From Prunella strophiata (taxonomy: Eukaryota > Chordata > Aves > Passeriformes > Prunellidae), in contig JAZBQD010000030.1 in NCBI GenBank assembly GCA_036583965.1, forward strand, positions 112,869,889 through 112,933,888: DNA of 64,000 nucleotides, given 5' to 3'. This document shows positions 10,294 to 21,741 of the stretch, one piece after another. The translations under genes and the position numbers were made by a program. The notes beneath the pieces were generated by a model. It had not been told where the DNA came from and ran no database searches. It saw only the letters and a program-made list of their open reading frames with translations. Position 1 is the first letter of the stretch, and the number at the start of each line of letters is the position of its first letter.

Positions 10294-11568
10294 AGCTGTG
10301 CCAGCTTTGGTGTGTTCTCTGTGCTGCTGGCTTTGCCTGGTACAAGTGCAGGAGAGCAGAGCTGTTGGATGAGAAATAAATAAAATGTCTCATTTAGTTC
10401 TCCACTGAATGTGAGCTGGGGATTACCAAACCTTCACCCAGCAGCACTTGTAGAGGGCAGGAGGAGGAAGGAGGCAGCTGGATCCCAGCCCATCAGTGCC
10501 ACCAAACCCACTGTCTCTCCAGCCATCTCCAATTCCAGGGCTGCTGTGGCTCACTGCACAGGAATTCCAACTCTTCAGGTAGCTCATCATGTTCAGTAAA
10601 CCAGATACATGTTTACCTCAGCTGAGTGTCCTGCAGGGATGTGAGCAATCCTTGGGAAGCTGCTGGATTCTGTCTATGAGGCAAAATTACATTAAAGCAT
10701 AAAGTGCATCCCAAGCCTTCTGTGATTACAAACAAAGCAGTTTTAATCCACCTCCCCCAAGTGCACCAAAGCTACCACTAAAACCTGCAAGAGAAACTAG
10801 CAGAACGTTGTAGTGACCAAGAAAATATTCCAACAATATCTGGAATATTCCAGTGATGGTGGCTGTAATTATGTGTTGGACATTTACAATGTAATTTGTT
10901 GTTGTTGTTGTTGTTGTTGATAAGGATTGAACTTACTGTAGATGTTCTCCACACATTCACCACCACTAAACTTTTCCCTAAAACTGGGCTTAAAGATTTA
11001 AGGGTGACCCTAAACTTCTGCTGCAGTTCCAAATTCTGGGTCTGGCTGAGTTCTTCATTTCTAGCCAGAGGATGGGAAGCTATATCAAAATATAAGATGG
11101 GTAAAATTTGGAAGGGGTGGGAAGGAGAAGAGCTTGAGAGAGAAGGGAAAATGACATTTAAAAAAAGAAATGCCCTAGAACTGGATCAAAAAACTCCTAT
11201 TCCACAGCTTTGGGACAGTTCCCTGGAGTTTTGGTGAGCTGCAACATCCAAATGTTGCTGATCACTATTTTCTACCCCTTGCAAGTGGCAAATTTGTGGT
11301 CTAAGCTACAGCAGTGAATTCAATGACCCAATACTACCAGAGCATTTACCTTCTGGATATATAGAAATTTTTTTCCTTGAATAATTATTTTTAATTAACC
11401 AGAAAAGAAGGAGGACCCTCTGTGTATAAGCAGCAAATGCCTGGTATTGACATTCTGCATTCCAGCAGTGTTTGCTGCAGGAAAGAGCTTTGCTCTTCCA
11501 TGGAGTAAGACACAAGGACAGCAGATATGAAGCCAATTTACCTCCAGAACTTCAGAAATACCATAAAA
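10294..11568. other. Non-coding stretch with a short TTG array
   Basis: Contains a (TTG)n microsatellite of about seven units near 10898-10919. Otherwise no gene or repeat family is recognised. Confidence 0.5.
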
Positions 11569-12502
11569 TAAAAATAAAAATAAAAATAAAAATAAAAATA
11601 AAAATAAAAATAAAAATAAAAATAAAAATAAAAATAAAAATAAAAATAAAAATAAAAATAAAAATAAAAATAAAAATAAAAATAAAAATAAAAATAAAAA
11701 TAAAAATAAAAATAAAAATAAAAATAAAAATAAAAATAAAAATAAAAATAAAAATAAAAATAAAAATAAAAATAAAAATAAAAATAAAAATAAAAATAAA
11801 AATAAAAATAAAAATAAAAATAAAAATAAAAATAAAAATAAAAATAAAAATAAAAATAAAAATAAAAATAAAAATAAAAATAAAAATAAAAATAAAAATA
11901 AAAATAAAAATAAAAATAAAAATAAAAATAAAAATAAAAATAAAAATAAAAATAAAAATAAAAATAAAAATAAAAATAAAAATAAAAATAAAAATAAAAA
12001 TAAAAATAAAAATAAAAATAAAAATAAAAATAAAAATAAAAATAAAAATAAAAATAAAAATAAAAATAAAAATAAAAATAAAAATAAAAATAAAAATAAA
12101 AATAAAAATAAAAATAAAAATAAAAATAAAAATAAAAATAAAAATAAAAATAAAAATAAAAATAAAAATAAAAATAAAAATAAAAATAAAAATAAAAATA
12201 AAAATAAAAATAAAAATAAAAATAAAAATAAAAATAAAAATAAAAATAAAAATAAAAATAAAAATAAAAATAAAAATAAAAATAAAAATAAAAATAAAAA
12301 TAAAAATAAAAATAAAAATAAAAATAAAAATAAAAATAAAAATAAAAATAAAAATAAAAATAAAAATAAAAATAAAAATAAAAATAAAAATAAAAATAAA
12401 AATAAAAATAAAAATAAAAATAAAAATAAAAATAAAAATAAAAATAAAAATAAAAATAAAAATAAAAATAAAAATAAAAATAAAAATAAAAATAAAAATA
12501 AA

Positions 12503-12504
<2 letters not shown>
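11569..12504. repeat. (AAAAAT)156 hexanucleotide array, 936 bp, perfect
   Basis: The unit TAAAAA repeats 156 times without a single substitution or indel. Because the unit is six bases, both strands stay open in frame, giving Lys-Ile and Tyr-Phe dipeptide 'proteins' of about 350 residues that are artefacts. The left border grades from 'ccataaaataaaaa'. The right border changes to TAA units. Confidence 0.98.
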
Positions 12505-12571
<67 letters not shown>

Positions 12572-12586
12572 TAATAATATATTTTT
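12505..12586. repeat. (TAA)n array with TATAA interruptions
   Basis: Directly continues the hexanucleotide array. TAA units are interrupted by several 'tataa' variants at the right end, then give way to 'tatatttttt' and unique sequence. Confidence 0.95.
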
Positions 12587-15289
12587 TCAAAGAGCAGAAC
12601 TCATGGTTTGTTTGTTGTTTTGCTTTTAATTCCAGCTGCTTTCAGAAGCCAGACTGGTGGGTTTGGGCACAACTCAAATATTAGAAGAGAATTAAGCAGG
12701 AAAATCAGGTAGGGCCTTAGAATTACAGCAGAGGAAAGATTTATGATATTAACATAGGCAGAAATAATAATAACAAAAGAAAGTGGAGGAAGCCGTGCAG
12801 GAAATGTTCAGGAATAGTAAAACCCACCAAGCTGCTACAGAAATAGAATCACAGAAAATATGAGATCTGCTAAATGCATTTTAGTCAAAGAGCATTAAAG
12901 TCTCTCCGTTCACTTCAAGGGGTTTCATATCAGACCTCAAATGTAAATTTATTTTAAACAGGCTGATATGTAGGGGAGAGAGGTCTGACATGCAGCTTCC
13001 TTAGCACATCCCAGGATGACTCCATTCCTTCAGGCTGCCATCAGAAATATTTCCACAATCCAGCCTCAACTCTGCTCTGTAAAAGCAGAGCCAGCAGAGA
13101 CAGGGAAGGTGATCCAACGACACATTCCAGAAACCTCTACAAATACTTCCAGATCCTTTCCCCCTGTGATGGTTTTAGAGGGAGTTTCTCACATTTGGCC
13201 ACAGCACAAGCACATGGTGCTCCCATGGGGGTTTTGCAGCTCCCCAGGGTTTAAGAGCCCATTTTCAACAGAGGTGGATGTGCATCAACACAAACATTTA
13301 CCAGGAGCTGCAGCCTGAGTGTTTCTGCAGGATCTTTAATTAAGAGCAGCCTGCCTTAGGTCCAAAGCATGGATTTGGGGGTAAATATGAAAACAGATTT
13401 CAAAGCAGCTTATTTTAAAATTAATGGCTGTTGGCACCTGCGTGGAACGTCAGTCAAGAGCGGTCGAGGTGAGCACAGCTGAAATGGTGAAATAAAAATA
13501 TTAAGCCATCTGTTATGTTTTACATATTATTTTTAGAAATGCAGAATAAAGACAGATTTATTCCTACTTCCCCTTAATGAAGTTTTCCAGAAATAAGTAG
13601 TGCACTAACAGGCTCTTGACAATTTGTGGCAGTAACCAGTCCATAAAAAAAGCCCATTAAAAGGCCAAGTGATGTTCAAACCATCAAATGTGTAGGCAGG
13701 GCCACCCCATAATTTTCAAGACAAAAACCAGCCCAGGAGCTGGGCTGTGCAGTTGGAAAAGGTGGGAGCAGTGGCAGCTGAAATGGCAAGAAAAATCTTC
13801 ATTTTGTTCTTGAAAACAACGCCTCAGGCACTCTCCTTATGAGCAGAAGAGGGAGAAAAATCCAAATTCACTGTTTGCAAATCACACAGAGGAAGAACTT
13901 CAAATTTCCACAACAATTTCTGGCTTCAGGTGAATTTCTCATTTCAGTGAAATCTGAAGTTGAGTGAGGCTGGACCCAAAGCACATATTCCACATTTCAT
14001 CATAGTCACAGTCTAAAAACTGCATTTTTTGTGGGTTGACCTCAGATGAATTGACCATCATTAGTGAAGATGAATCATCAGGAAAAACCACAAGCACAAA
14101 ACAAACCAAACCAAAACCCCACACACTGCACAAAAAAAAGAAAAAAACCTAAATTTCAAACCTAACTCTCCAGTTCTAAATGTAATTATCAAAGTCCATA
14201 TTCAATAAATTAAAATTAGCACTTCTGCTCAATCTCACACACCAACGTGGGAGGCAAAAAGGAGGGGATTGATGTAGTTTGATGCAGCTGGATAAACATG
14301 AACTAATGATTAGTAGAGAGGTCAAAATTAGAACTGTTAGAACTAAAAGTTAAAAAAAAAGTTTTAAAAGTTTCTCTCCCCAGATAGAAATGTTCATAAA
14401 ACTAACTGGAAAATCAAGTGCTTTACCTTTATACTGCCTGATTCTTTCCCCTGAGCCAATAATAAAGGATTTCATAATGTACAAGGACCTGATCTCATGT
14501 GTCTTCCCAACTTCCAGGATTTTGGTGCATGTGGAAAGACTCTTGTCCAGTGTATGTGTAGTTATTACTCTGATTTAAAACCTATCAGGGATCTTAAATT
14601 AGCTCAGGAAAAAAAAACAACCCTAACAAAAATTACAAATGTAAAAATTATTATATAATTTCACAGAATCATAGAAAAATAGATTAGGAGTTCTGGGATC
14701 CTAATCTAGGTGCCAAGAAGAGGGAATAATCCCATTCCTCAGCCATTTGCTCCCAAAACATCCCAGTGAATGTTCATCCTTCCCTGCTGGAGGCTGCAGA
14801 GCTGGTCCAGGTGAAGCTGGATGTTGGTGGAACTCCCAGATTTCACCCCCAGATTTTTTGTGTTGGTTGGTTCCTAGCCTGGATTGATGCATGGGCTGCT
14901 CTTTGCCAGGTGCATGGACTTGGTGTTTTTCCTCTTTCAACTTCATGAGGTTCCTGACAGCCAATTTTTCTTTTTGTCCCAGTGACATCCCCGTGCATCC
15001 TCTGCTCCTCCCAGTTTGGAGTCAGCTGCAGGCTGAGATTCCTTTGGTACCCCCAAAAAAACTCAACCCCCAAGGGGCACCAGGAGCTGTGAGATTTGAA
15101 TCTGCAGACCCTCCAAAGCCCATTTCCCACTCCTCCTTACAGTCCATCCATCCACTCCATTCCTCCTTTTTTTGGCCAGCAAAAATGTGGGATAATGTTG
15201 AAAATCTTGCTAAAAACTGGCTGCTCTGCCCTCACCCACAGATCCAGACATTTTGTGGTAAAAATCTGTCACATTGGTCAGCCATGGAT
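12587..15289. other. AT-rich non-coding stretch
   Basis: No supported gene. A few A-rich runs are present. Around 14660 'cacagaatcatagaa' resembles the terminus of a minus-strand CR1, but the following bases do not continue as CR1, so it is not called. Open frames of 95-227 codons between 14701 and 15574 have no recognisable domains. Confidence 0.5.
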
Positions 15290-15477
15290 AAATTTGTTGC
15301 CTTGGGAGGTCGTGGAATCCCCATCCCTGGCAGTGCCCAAGGCCAGGTTGGATTTTTTCTTGGAGCAACCTGGGATAGTGGAAGGTGTCCCTGCACATGG
15401 CAGAGGTGGAACTGGATGAGCTTTAAGGTCCCTTCCATCCCAAAACATTCCATTATTCTACATTCTACAATTCTAAA
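15290..15477 (+). mobile_element. CR1 LINE 3' end
   Basis: 'gtgcccaaggccaggttgga', 'gatagtggaaggtgtccctg', 'catggcagaggtggaactgg' and 'tttaaggtcccttccatccc', followed by 'cattccattattct' repeats. All landmarks are in CR1 order on the plus strand. Confidence 0.9.
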
Positions 15478-15966
15478 TCCGAGCTGGGTATTCCTGATCA
15501 TATTCTTGTATTTCATCTTGCTGGAAATAGCTTTTTTTTTTAGAATATATTCACCAGTTTTCCCAAGGAGTTAAGGAAAGTTAAACAGCCCATTGTTCCC
15601 TAAATCCACCCTTCTTATTTTCCTTAAAAGGACAATAAATCATTTCCCTGTTACAGCCATGGGGGAATTTTTTATGTAGTTTGATTTTAAAAGTTCGTTA
15701 TTCTAATTTTCAGATTTCATAATTCCTTCCACTTGGAACATCCTTGTCTCCTGGTGCTAACTTGGCTGATTCTCAGGGTATAACTTGATTTTCTGTGTGA
15801 ACAGTCCATCACTGGATGATTTCTTGGCAATCTTTTTCAGATTTGTGTCACATTTCTGGAAGGTTTATATTTCATTTCTAAAGCCTTCTCATGCAGAAAG
15901 TAGGTGCACAGCATCCCAGCCCAGGCATGGGTTTGGAATTTTCCCTTGTGAAGTGTTATATTTATG
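15478..15966. other. Unannotated spacer
   Basis: T-rich DNA without recognisable genes or repeats. Confidence 0.45.
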
Positions 15967-16105
15967 AAATTCCTGCCCTCACTAAATATTTTAATTCTAT
16001 CCTCTCCATGTGCACCTGCACTGGAGTAGGAGTAATCTGAGAAACTTTCAAGTCATTTGCAACAAAATAAAGGTCAATAAAAGAGTTTAATCATTCAATT
16101 GGCAA
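15967..16105 (+). repeat. 139-bp duplicated segment, copy A
   Basis: Aligns without gaps to 22742-22880 in the same orientation with about eleven mismatches, roughly 92 percent identity by eye. Shared landmarks are 'attttaattctatcct', 'acaaaataaaggtcaataaa' and 'tttaatcattcaattggcaa'. It is not CR1-like and has no visible terminal repeats. Confidence 0.85.
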
Positions 16106-16900
16106 ATATTTGTTGTGTGAGCAGCTCTGCACTGCCACAGAGAACACACAATTCTCCAGGAATTTTGCTTTAGTTACTTCTGAGCCCTCCTTGTTTGCTT
16201 CTGATATTTCCAAGTGGATATTTTTGATCTCAGCCAAACATGAAAGGTGGCGGCTGCTTTTGAAGTGACTGAGAGTTCCCCAACTCATTTCAGTGGGAAT
16301 AAATTGAAACCCTTAATTACATTTTGTCATCTCTATCAATCTTTGTGGAAGAACTTCAGCACAGTGCTATTTTCCTCATAGGCATATCCTTGTGGGATAA
16401 TAATTGAAAATGTGAATTAACTGCATTAACTATCACATAATCAGGTTTTTTTTTTTCCCTAAGACAGTCAAATTTCTGATTGACTTATACTGCTACAGCA
16501 GTGACTTGAATTAAACAGCTGCCATTTTGCCATTAAAAGCAGAGCAAGAGGATTACAAGGAATTCTGAAACAAGTAAATCCTTGCTCCACTTTGCTTTTG
16601 TGCACACTGTTTTCTCCAGTTTCTCAGCTTCATGACTACAGACATCTCTAGACTATACCCAAAGCCATCAGAGCTGTTTCAGGTGCTGAAATAAACTAAA
16701 TATTCATTATTTACTCCCCTCAAGTGGCTGATCTTTGCCTCACCTTCTTTTCCTCTGCTTCTTCTCCTGCTTCCTATATCTGTAGCAAAATAAAAAGAAA
16801 AAAAAAAAAAAAAAAGGAAAGAAAAAAATATTTTTTTTTCCATTCAGTTTTTCAAGGCTGCTGAACAAAGCCTTTTATCCCCACTGTGCCTTCTACACTT
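16106..16900. other. Unannotated spacer between duplicated segments
   Basis: AT-rich, with A-rich runs near 16798-16816. No gene recognised. Confidence 0.45.
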
Positions 16901-17167
16901 GGATGGATTTCCCACATCCCTCCTGAAGGTGTTCTTCCCTTTTCCTCAAGAAATACTAATGACAAAGCTCAGGTTTATAAAAGTATGTTGACAAGTGGCT
17001 GAATTATCCTGTTTTGAGAACTAGGCAAATTTTAATTTGCTGAGATTGGAAGGGAGTAAATTCCATTCTTTAGCACAGACCCTCACCTGTTCTGGAATGG
17101 TTGTTGTTTCCCTGCTGGATATATATTCTGTCTCCCACTGGAATGATAAATTTTGTCCTCAAAATAT
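16901..17167 (+). repeat. Locally duplicated segment, copy A (267 bp)
   Basis: Matches 18501-18757 in direct orientation from 'ggatggatttcccaca' to 'ttttgtcctcaaaatat' with about 90 percent identity and a few small indels. Landmarks include 'aagtggctgaatta', 'gcaaattttaatttgct' and 'cctcacctgttctggaatgg'. No similarity to CR1 or to the LTRs in this window. Confidence 0.88.
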
Positions 17168-17199
17168 GAGGACAAAATATTTTGTCCTCAAAAATGAGG
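17150..17199. repeat. 12-bp-arm inverted repeat, partly repeated
   Basis: ATTTTGTCCTCA (17150-17161) and its exact reverse complement TGAGGACAAAAT (17167-17178) flank a 5-base spacer. The left arm recurs at 17179-17190, followed by AAAA and a partial right arm TGAGG. The other copy of the duplicated segment has only the first arm. Confidence 0.95.
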
Positions 17200-18500
17200 C
17201 TGAGGGGCTAAGAAGTGCTGAAAACCCTTCAAAACACAAACCACAGGCAGACAGAAAATGCCATTTTCTAAACAAAAAAAGCAATTAACCCTAATTAACC
17301 TGTGCCCCTTCTACAGGCAAGAGGCTAAGATGAAAGAACAGAGTCCTTACTAAAAAAAAAAAAACAATACAAGAGTTTATTTTAGGGAAGAAACCTGTGG
17401 CATCAGGACAGGGACCTGGAGGGTGACACTGCAGGGCTCTGTTTATCCTCCCTCAGATCCATCAAAGTCTCAGAGCCCTCAGTGGACACACATTCTGTGC
17501 AAAATCAAATGATGGTTCTCTGCTAATTCCAGCATTTTGAACTCTTAAGTAGCATCTGAAAGAGGAGCTTTTCCCCTGCCTCTAGCAACTCCCACAGAAA
17601 GAGGAACATTTGGAGCTTAGCACGGCTCCAGTGGATGCAGCACACAGCTTCTCTCAGCTCCACAGCACTGACAGGGCCAGAAAAAGAAGATCTGATGGAA
17701 AGAGATGCAAGAAGAATTCCTTGGCCAACTCCTGTAAACAGTGCCCCATTTGCACCAAACAAGATTTTCATGCTTAGTACCCATTATCCATGTTTTTATC
17801 GGGTCACTGGGTGAAATCCTTGGGCTGCAGCAGCTCATTACACACACACAGAGATGGACATTTTGCCTGGCACAGTTATCCTCTAATCTGAATAATCCCC
17901 ATTAAAGAACTTTTGTCCTTTTAGCTGTCACAAGCTGAGGCTGTCCACCTTCCTGGTGGGGTTCAGTGCTCACCCCACTGTCACTCTCCTCCTGGAGCAG
18001 CTCCTGTCTCTCCAAGCTGCTGCAGCATTACATAACCAGCCCTGTGCTAAAGCTGGAGCAAAACCCAGCTCAAGAGCCCAGCCCAGCCCAGCCACAGCTC
18101 CAGGTGTCTCCTTGGAGAAAGGCACAAACTCAGAGCTGACAAATTCCCACTGGAATTGCAGTGCTGGGATGGAGAGAGGGGGGAATGATGTGCAAACAGC
18201 AGAGTCCAAGAGGATGCAGCACCTTTGCAAATCTGCTCATATCCCAGGGAAGAATTTCAGTCTTTCCTTCAGCAAGGGTGTGGATTTCTCCCAAGGTGCC
18301 TGAACAGGGATTAAAAGAAAACATTAATTGAGTAGCAATATTTATTATTTATTAAAATCCCACTATTCCACATGCACACAAGGCCTTCAGCTCCATTCTG
18401 GGCATACAGAGCATGGAACAACTGCAGTGCAAAGACTTCATTTATATCCAAAACTTCAATGTGGTGTTCTTGCCTGGAGAATTATTCCTACCAAGAGCCA
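17200..18500. other. Spacer between the two 260-bp duplicates
   Basis: No gene or repeat family recognised. Contains a 'cccagcccagcccagcc' run near 18075. Open frames up to 115 codons show no domains. Confidence 0.45.
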
Positions 18501-18757
18501 GGATGGATTTCCCACACCCCTCCTGGAGGTGCTCCCTTCTCCTCAATGACAAAGCTCAGGCTTATAAAAGTATGTTGTTGACAAGTGGCTGAATTAACTT
18601 GTTTTGAGGAGTAGGCAAATTTTAATTTGCTCAGATTAGAAGGGAGTAAATTCCATTCTTTAGCACAAACCCTCACCTGTTCTGGAATGGTTGCTGTTTC
18701 CCTACTGGATATATATTCTGTCTCCTACTGGAGAGATAAATTTTGTCCTCAAAATAT
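18501..18757 (+). repeat. Locally duplicated segment, copy B (257 bp)
   Basis: Second copy of the 16901-17167 segment, 1.6 kb downstream in direct orientation. It lacks about ten bases near its left part, has a 3-base TTG insertion in 'atgttgttgacaag', and ends 'aaaatattcc' without the palindrome seen in copy A. Confidence 0.88.
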
Positions 18758-19081
18758 TCCAGACACAGAAAAACACTCACAGTAACACTCCTGTGCAACT
18801 TTCAGAGCCCAAGTTGACAATTCTCTACAAGAAAATGTCCCACCTTTAACTCACCCTAGGATTCAGTGTCTGCCTTAAGACAAAGCAGCAGAATTCATTT
18901 GGGATAACTGTTTGGTAAGGCACTGGCCTTTGTAGCTCTCAAAACCACAAAATACAAGTTACAGGATGGAGTTTTAACTATAACATGTTTTATTTAAGTT
19001 GAAGTTAAGAGCATCACAATGTACATAACCCAGAGCATGAACATTTTAACACAGGACACCTTGAAGACCAAGCAGTAGATC
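18758..19081. other. Unannotated spacer
   Basis: No gene or repeat recognised. Confidence 0.45.
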
Positions 19082-19400
19082 ATGGAATGACAGAATCAAA
19101 AATCCCAGAATGGTTTGGGTGGGAAGGAACCTTAAAACCCACCCAGTGCCACCCCTGCCATGGCAGGGACACCTTCCCCTGTGCCAGGCTGCTCCAGCCC
19201 CAGTGTCCAGCCTGGCCTTGGGCACTGCCAGGGATCCAGGGGCAGCCACAGCTGCTCTGGGCACCCTGTGCCAGCCCTGCCCACCCTCACAGAGAAAAAT
19301 CCCTTCCTAATATCTAATCTGAACCTACTCATTTGGTTTGAAGCCATTCCCTGTTGTTCTGTCACTCCAGGCCATCATGAAAATAATTCTCCATCTTTCT
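19082..19400 (-). mobile_element. CR1 LINE 3' end
   Basis: Plus-strand reading: 'cagaatggtttgggtgggaa', 'ccatggcagggacaccttcc', 'cagcctggccttgggcactg', 'ccagggatccaggggcagcc' and 'ccctgcccaccctcac'. This is a well-preserved reverse-complement CR1 tail that continues into 'gaagccattccctg' before truncation. Confidence 0.93.
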
Positions 19401-19509
19401 CTCAGGCTCCCTTTATCATCTTTAGATGATTGCAAAGCTTTTGCCACAGCACCAGTGGCAGCACAGAGAAAGAGGAGGGATGAAGTTGGGAATCTTCATC
19501 TTTGAGACA

Positions 19510-19622
19510 CTTTGATGTGGCACTTGGGGACATGGGTTTGTGGTGGCCTTGGCACTGGGGGGAATGGTTGGGCTGGGTGATCTTGAGTATCTTTTCTAAC
19601 CCAAATGAGTCTGAGTTTCCAG
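19510..19622 (+). mobile_element. Short CR1 LINE 3' fragment
   Basis: 'gatgtggcacttggggacat', 'ggttgggctgggtgatcttg' and 'tatcttttctaacccaaatg' match the terminal ~110 bp of the CR1 type ending 'gatcttggaggtcttttccaacc'. Confidence 0.8.
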
Positions 19623-19794
19623 GTGTGTGCAAACACCAGGGACTTTGGCAAGGGCCTAGGAATCAAAGCCATGCTTAGAATCAGCCATGAAAAGGTTCTA
19701 AGTGGGATGAAGTCAATCCATTGAACAAATCTTTTCACCTTTCTGGTTATTCCCAAAATTAAAATTCTGATTAAACATTAAAATTCTGATTATT

Positions 19795-19870
19795 CACGAA
19801 ATTCCCAGAATTCACAGGTTGGAAGAGGCCTTCAAGATCATGGAGTCCAACCCATTCCCCTAACACCTCA
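19795..19870 (-). mobile_element. Short CR1 LINE 3' fragment
   Basis: 'cacaggttggaagaggcctt', then 'caagatcatggagtccaacc' on the plus strand is the reverse complement of a CR1 terminus. Together with the plus-strand fragment at 19510 it forms an inverted pair. Confidence 0.8.
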
Positions 19871-20689
19871 ACTTTGTTTCCCCTTTATTTCCTGGATTTT
19901 TGCATCAGCACAGACAGCTGAGATGATCAGGATAACAAGTTCCTGGTGCAACTCCTGTGCACAGAAAGTTTGTCCTGTGCTTTTCCAGACACTGCACAGA
20001 TATTTTTTCCAGGTATTTTCCAGATATTTTGCACAGGGAAGGACTCAACACGAGTGCCAGGTAGTGACAGGAGACAGCTAATACACTGGGGATTGAAAAT
20101 AAATCACTGACCTAAAAGGATCAGAAAACCAAATCTCTTGTGAGCAATCCCACAGATTCCAGGAGCTGTCAGTTGTAGGGATTTGGGGGAATTTTGTAGA
20201 AAACTGCAGCAGTTAGGGAAAACTGTCCCCCAGAGAAAGGGCACACCCAGAGGAATCCATTACCAAGTATTAAAAGATAAGAAATTAACTGAGCTGAGTG
20301 GAGAATTTCACACTGACCTCACAGGAACAAAGCACACAGAGATTGTGCCATAACATTAGAGATAATTTCTGAAAGAAATAGGGGGTTAACACTGGAAGCC
20401 TAAGAAACAAAGAGGAGTTCAGCCTGGAAGAGGCAACAACAATAGCAAGAAATTAATCTGTGAGGAGATGCAGTAGCAAGAGGAAGGCTGGGAGAGTTTT
20501 ATCCCACTTCTCAACAGAAAGGAAAGATACAGATGGCATTTAATAGGATAAAGAGTATTTTTTGTGGATTTTTACACTGGAAAGGCCTGTGGTGAGCAAG
20601 GAACTACTCAACCCAAGAGGGAAAATCCTTCCCTATAACTGGATAGGACATAACATAAATCTTGATGCTCTCAAATCAATTAAACCTGA
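19871..20689. other. Unannotated stretch before an old LINE remnant
   Basis: No clear gene. It may include further decayed 5' parts of the LINE remnant that follows, but I cannot align them by eye. Confidence 0.4.
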
Positions 20690-21230
20690 AGAACACACAA
20701 AAAGCCAGCCTGAGACAGCATCAAGTCTATCTCAGAATTCATGGAGAATGAGGGAAATTCCAGCAGGCTGGAGAGAACACATGTTGTGCCTGTCTTAAAT
20801 TTGAAGGATGTCTGGCAGAAGAAGGAAAAGAAACTGGTGAATTATGGACCAATCACCTTAAATTAAGCTTTTTAAAAAAATAAAAACTGCTTTAAGCACC
20901 AGGAAATATAAGCCAAAATGGCTTTATCAACAGCACATTGCATCAAAGCTGCCTCATTTCATTCCACAGTAGATCAACACAGGCTAAGAAAGCTGAGGAG
21001 GGTCATATATTTTGATTTTATTAAGACATTACACCATCTGCCACAGTGTTCTAATCAGGAAGCAGGGAAAGCTGGTCTAGGAGAAATCACCTTCTCATGG
21101 CTATAAAATGAATTGTAAAACATGCCAAGGAGGAGTTACCAGGGGTGCATTGACAGCATGGAAGGATGTGGCCAGTTGGGTCTGTGGAGTGCCCAATTCT
21201 GTCAGATAAAATAATGTTTTTTGGATTTTA
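20690..21230 (+). mobile_element. Decayed LINE (CR1-type) reverse-transcriptase remnant
   Basis: Pieces of a CR1-type reverse transcriptase appear in order across several frames: 'IPAGWR' near 20757, 'NYGPITLN' near 20838, 'QNGFIN' near 20915 and 'VIYFDFIKTLHHLPQC' near 21002-21050. The last corresponds to the family motif YLDFSKAFDTV.H, whose central position is not conserved here. Frameshifts and stops separate the pieces, so it is a dead copy. It is much more diverged than the CR1 3' ends elsewhere in the window, suggesting an older subfamily. Known family role: target-primed reverse transcription. This copy encodes nothing. Confidence 0.7.
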
Positions 21231-21741
21231 GAGGGTAAGTTTAGCATCCAAAATGAAGAAAAGGTCTGAAAAACCAGGTTCAACTCCAACAGCAACACAG
21301 ACTGTTGCCCTGAAAAAGAACTAATTGGCTACAAAACCAAAGAATAACAAAAAACCAAGAATAATTGGCTACAATAACAAAGGACTGGAAACAGCCAGAG
21401 AACAAAACTCCCAAAGAAGCTCTAGATCTCACATATTCCACCCTGGAATGTGTGAATCAGGCCCAGGAGAAGCAGAGCATCCCACTCCTGAGAACAAGGA
21501 TCCAACACCTGCCTTTCTTCCTGCCTGATGACTCCTCACCACCACAGAGCCTCCACTTAAAATTCTCCCAAAGCTGTCTGACATTGCTCTGAGGCAAAGC
21601 TTTCCTCAAGGTGTTCAGCATTTCAGGGATGCAGGGCAGATGTTTTATCAAGCTGCTTTTGGGTTCCAACAGCCTGGTTGTGCCTGCCAGGAGCAGATCC
21701 TCAGGGAGAATGAAACTTCTGGCTGCCTCGCTGAGACATTT
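21231..21741. other. Unannotated spacer
   Basis: A-rich 'aataacaaaaaaccaagaat' type sequence with two 'ataattggctacaa'-like repeats near 21325-21375. No gene recognised. Confidence 0.45.

Noticed and set aside
11472..12590. Lys-Ile and Tyr-Phe repeat proteins of about 350 residues on opposite strands
   Set aside because: They are translations of the AAAAAT array, whose 6-base unit cannot produce a stop in these frames.
14660..14900. Minus-strand CR1 starting 'cacagaatcatagaa'
   Set aside because: Only the first ~15 bases fit. The following sequence lacks the 'ggttggaa...gacct' block and other CR1 landmarks.
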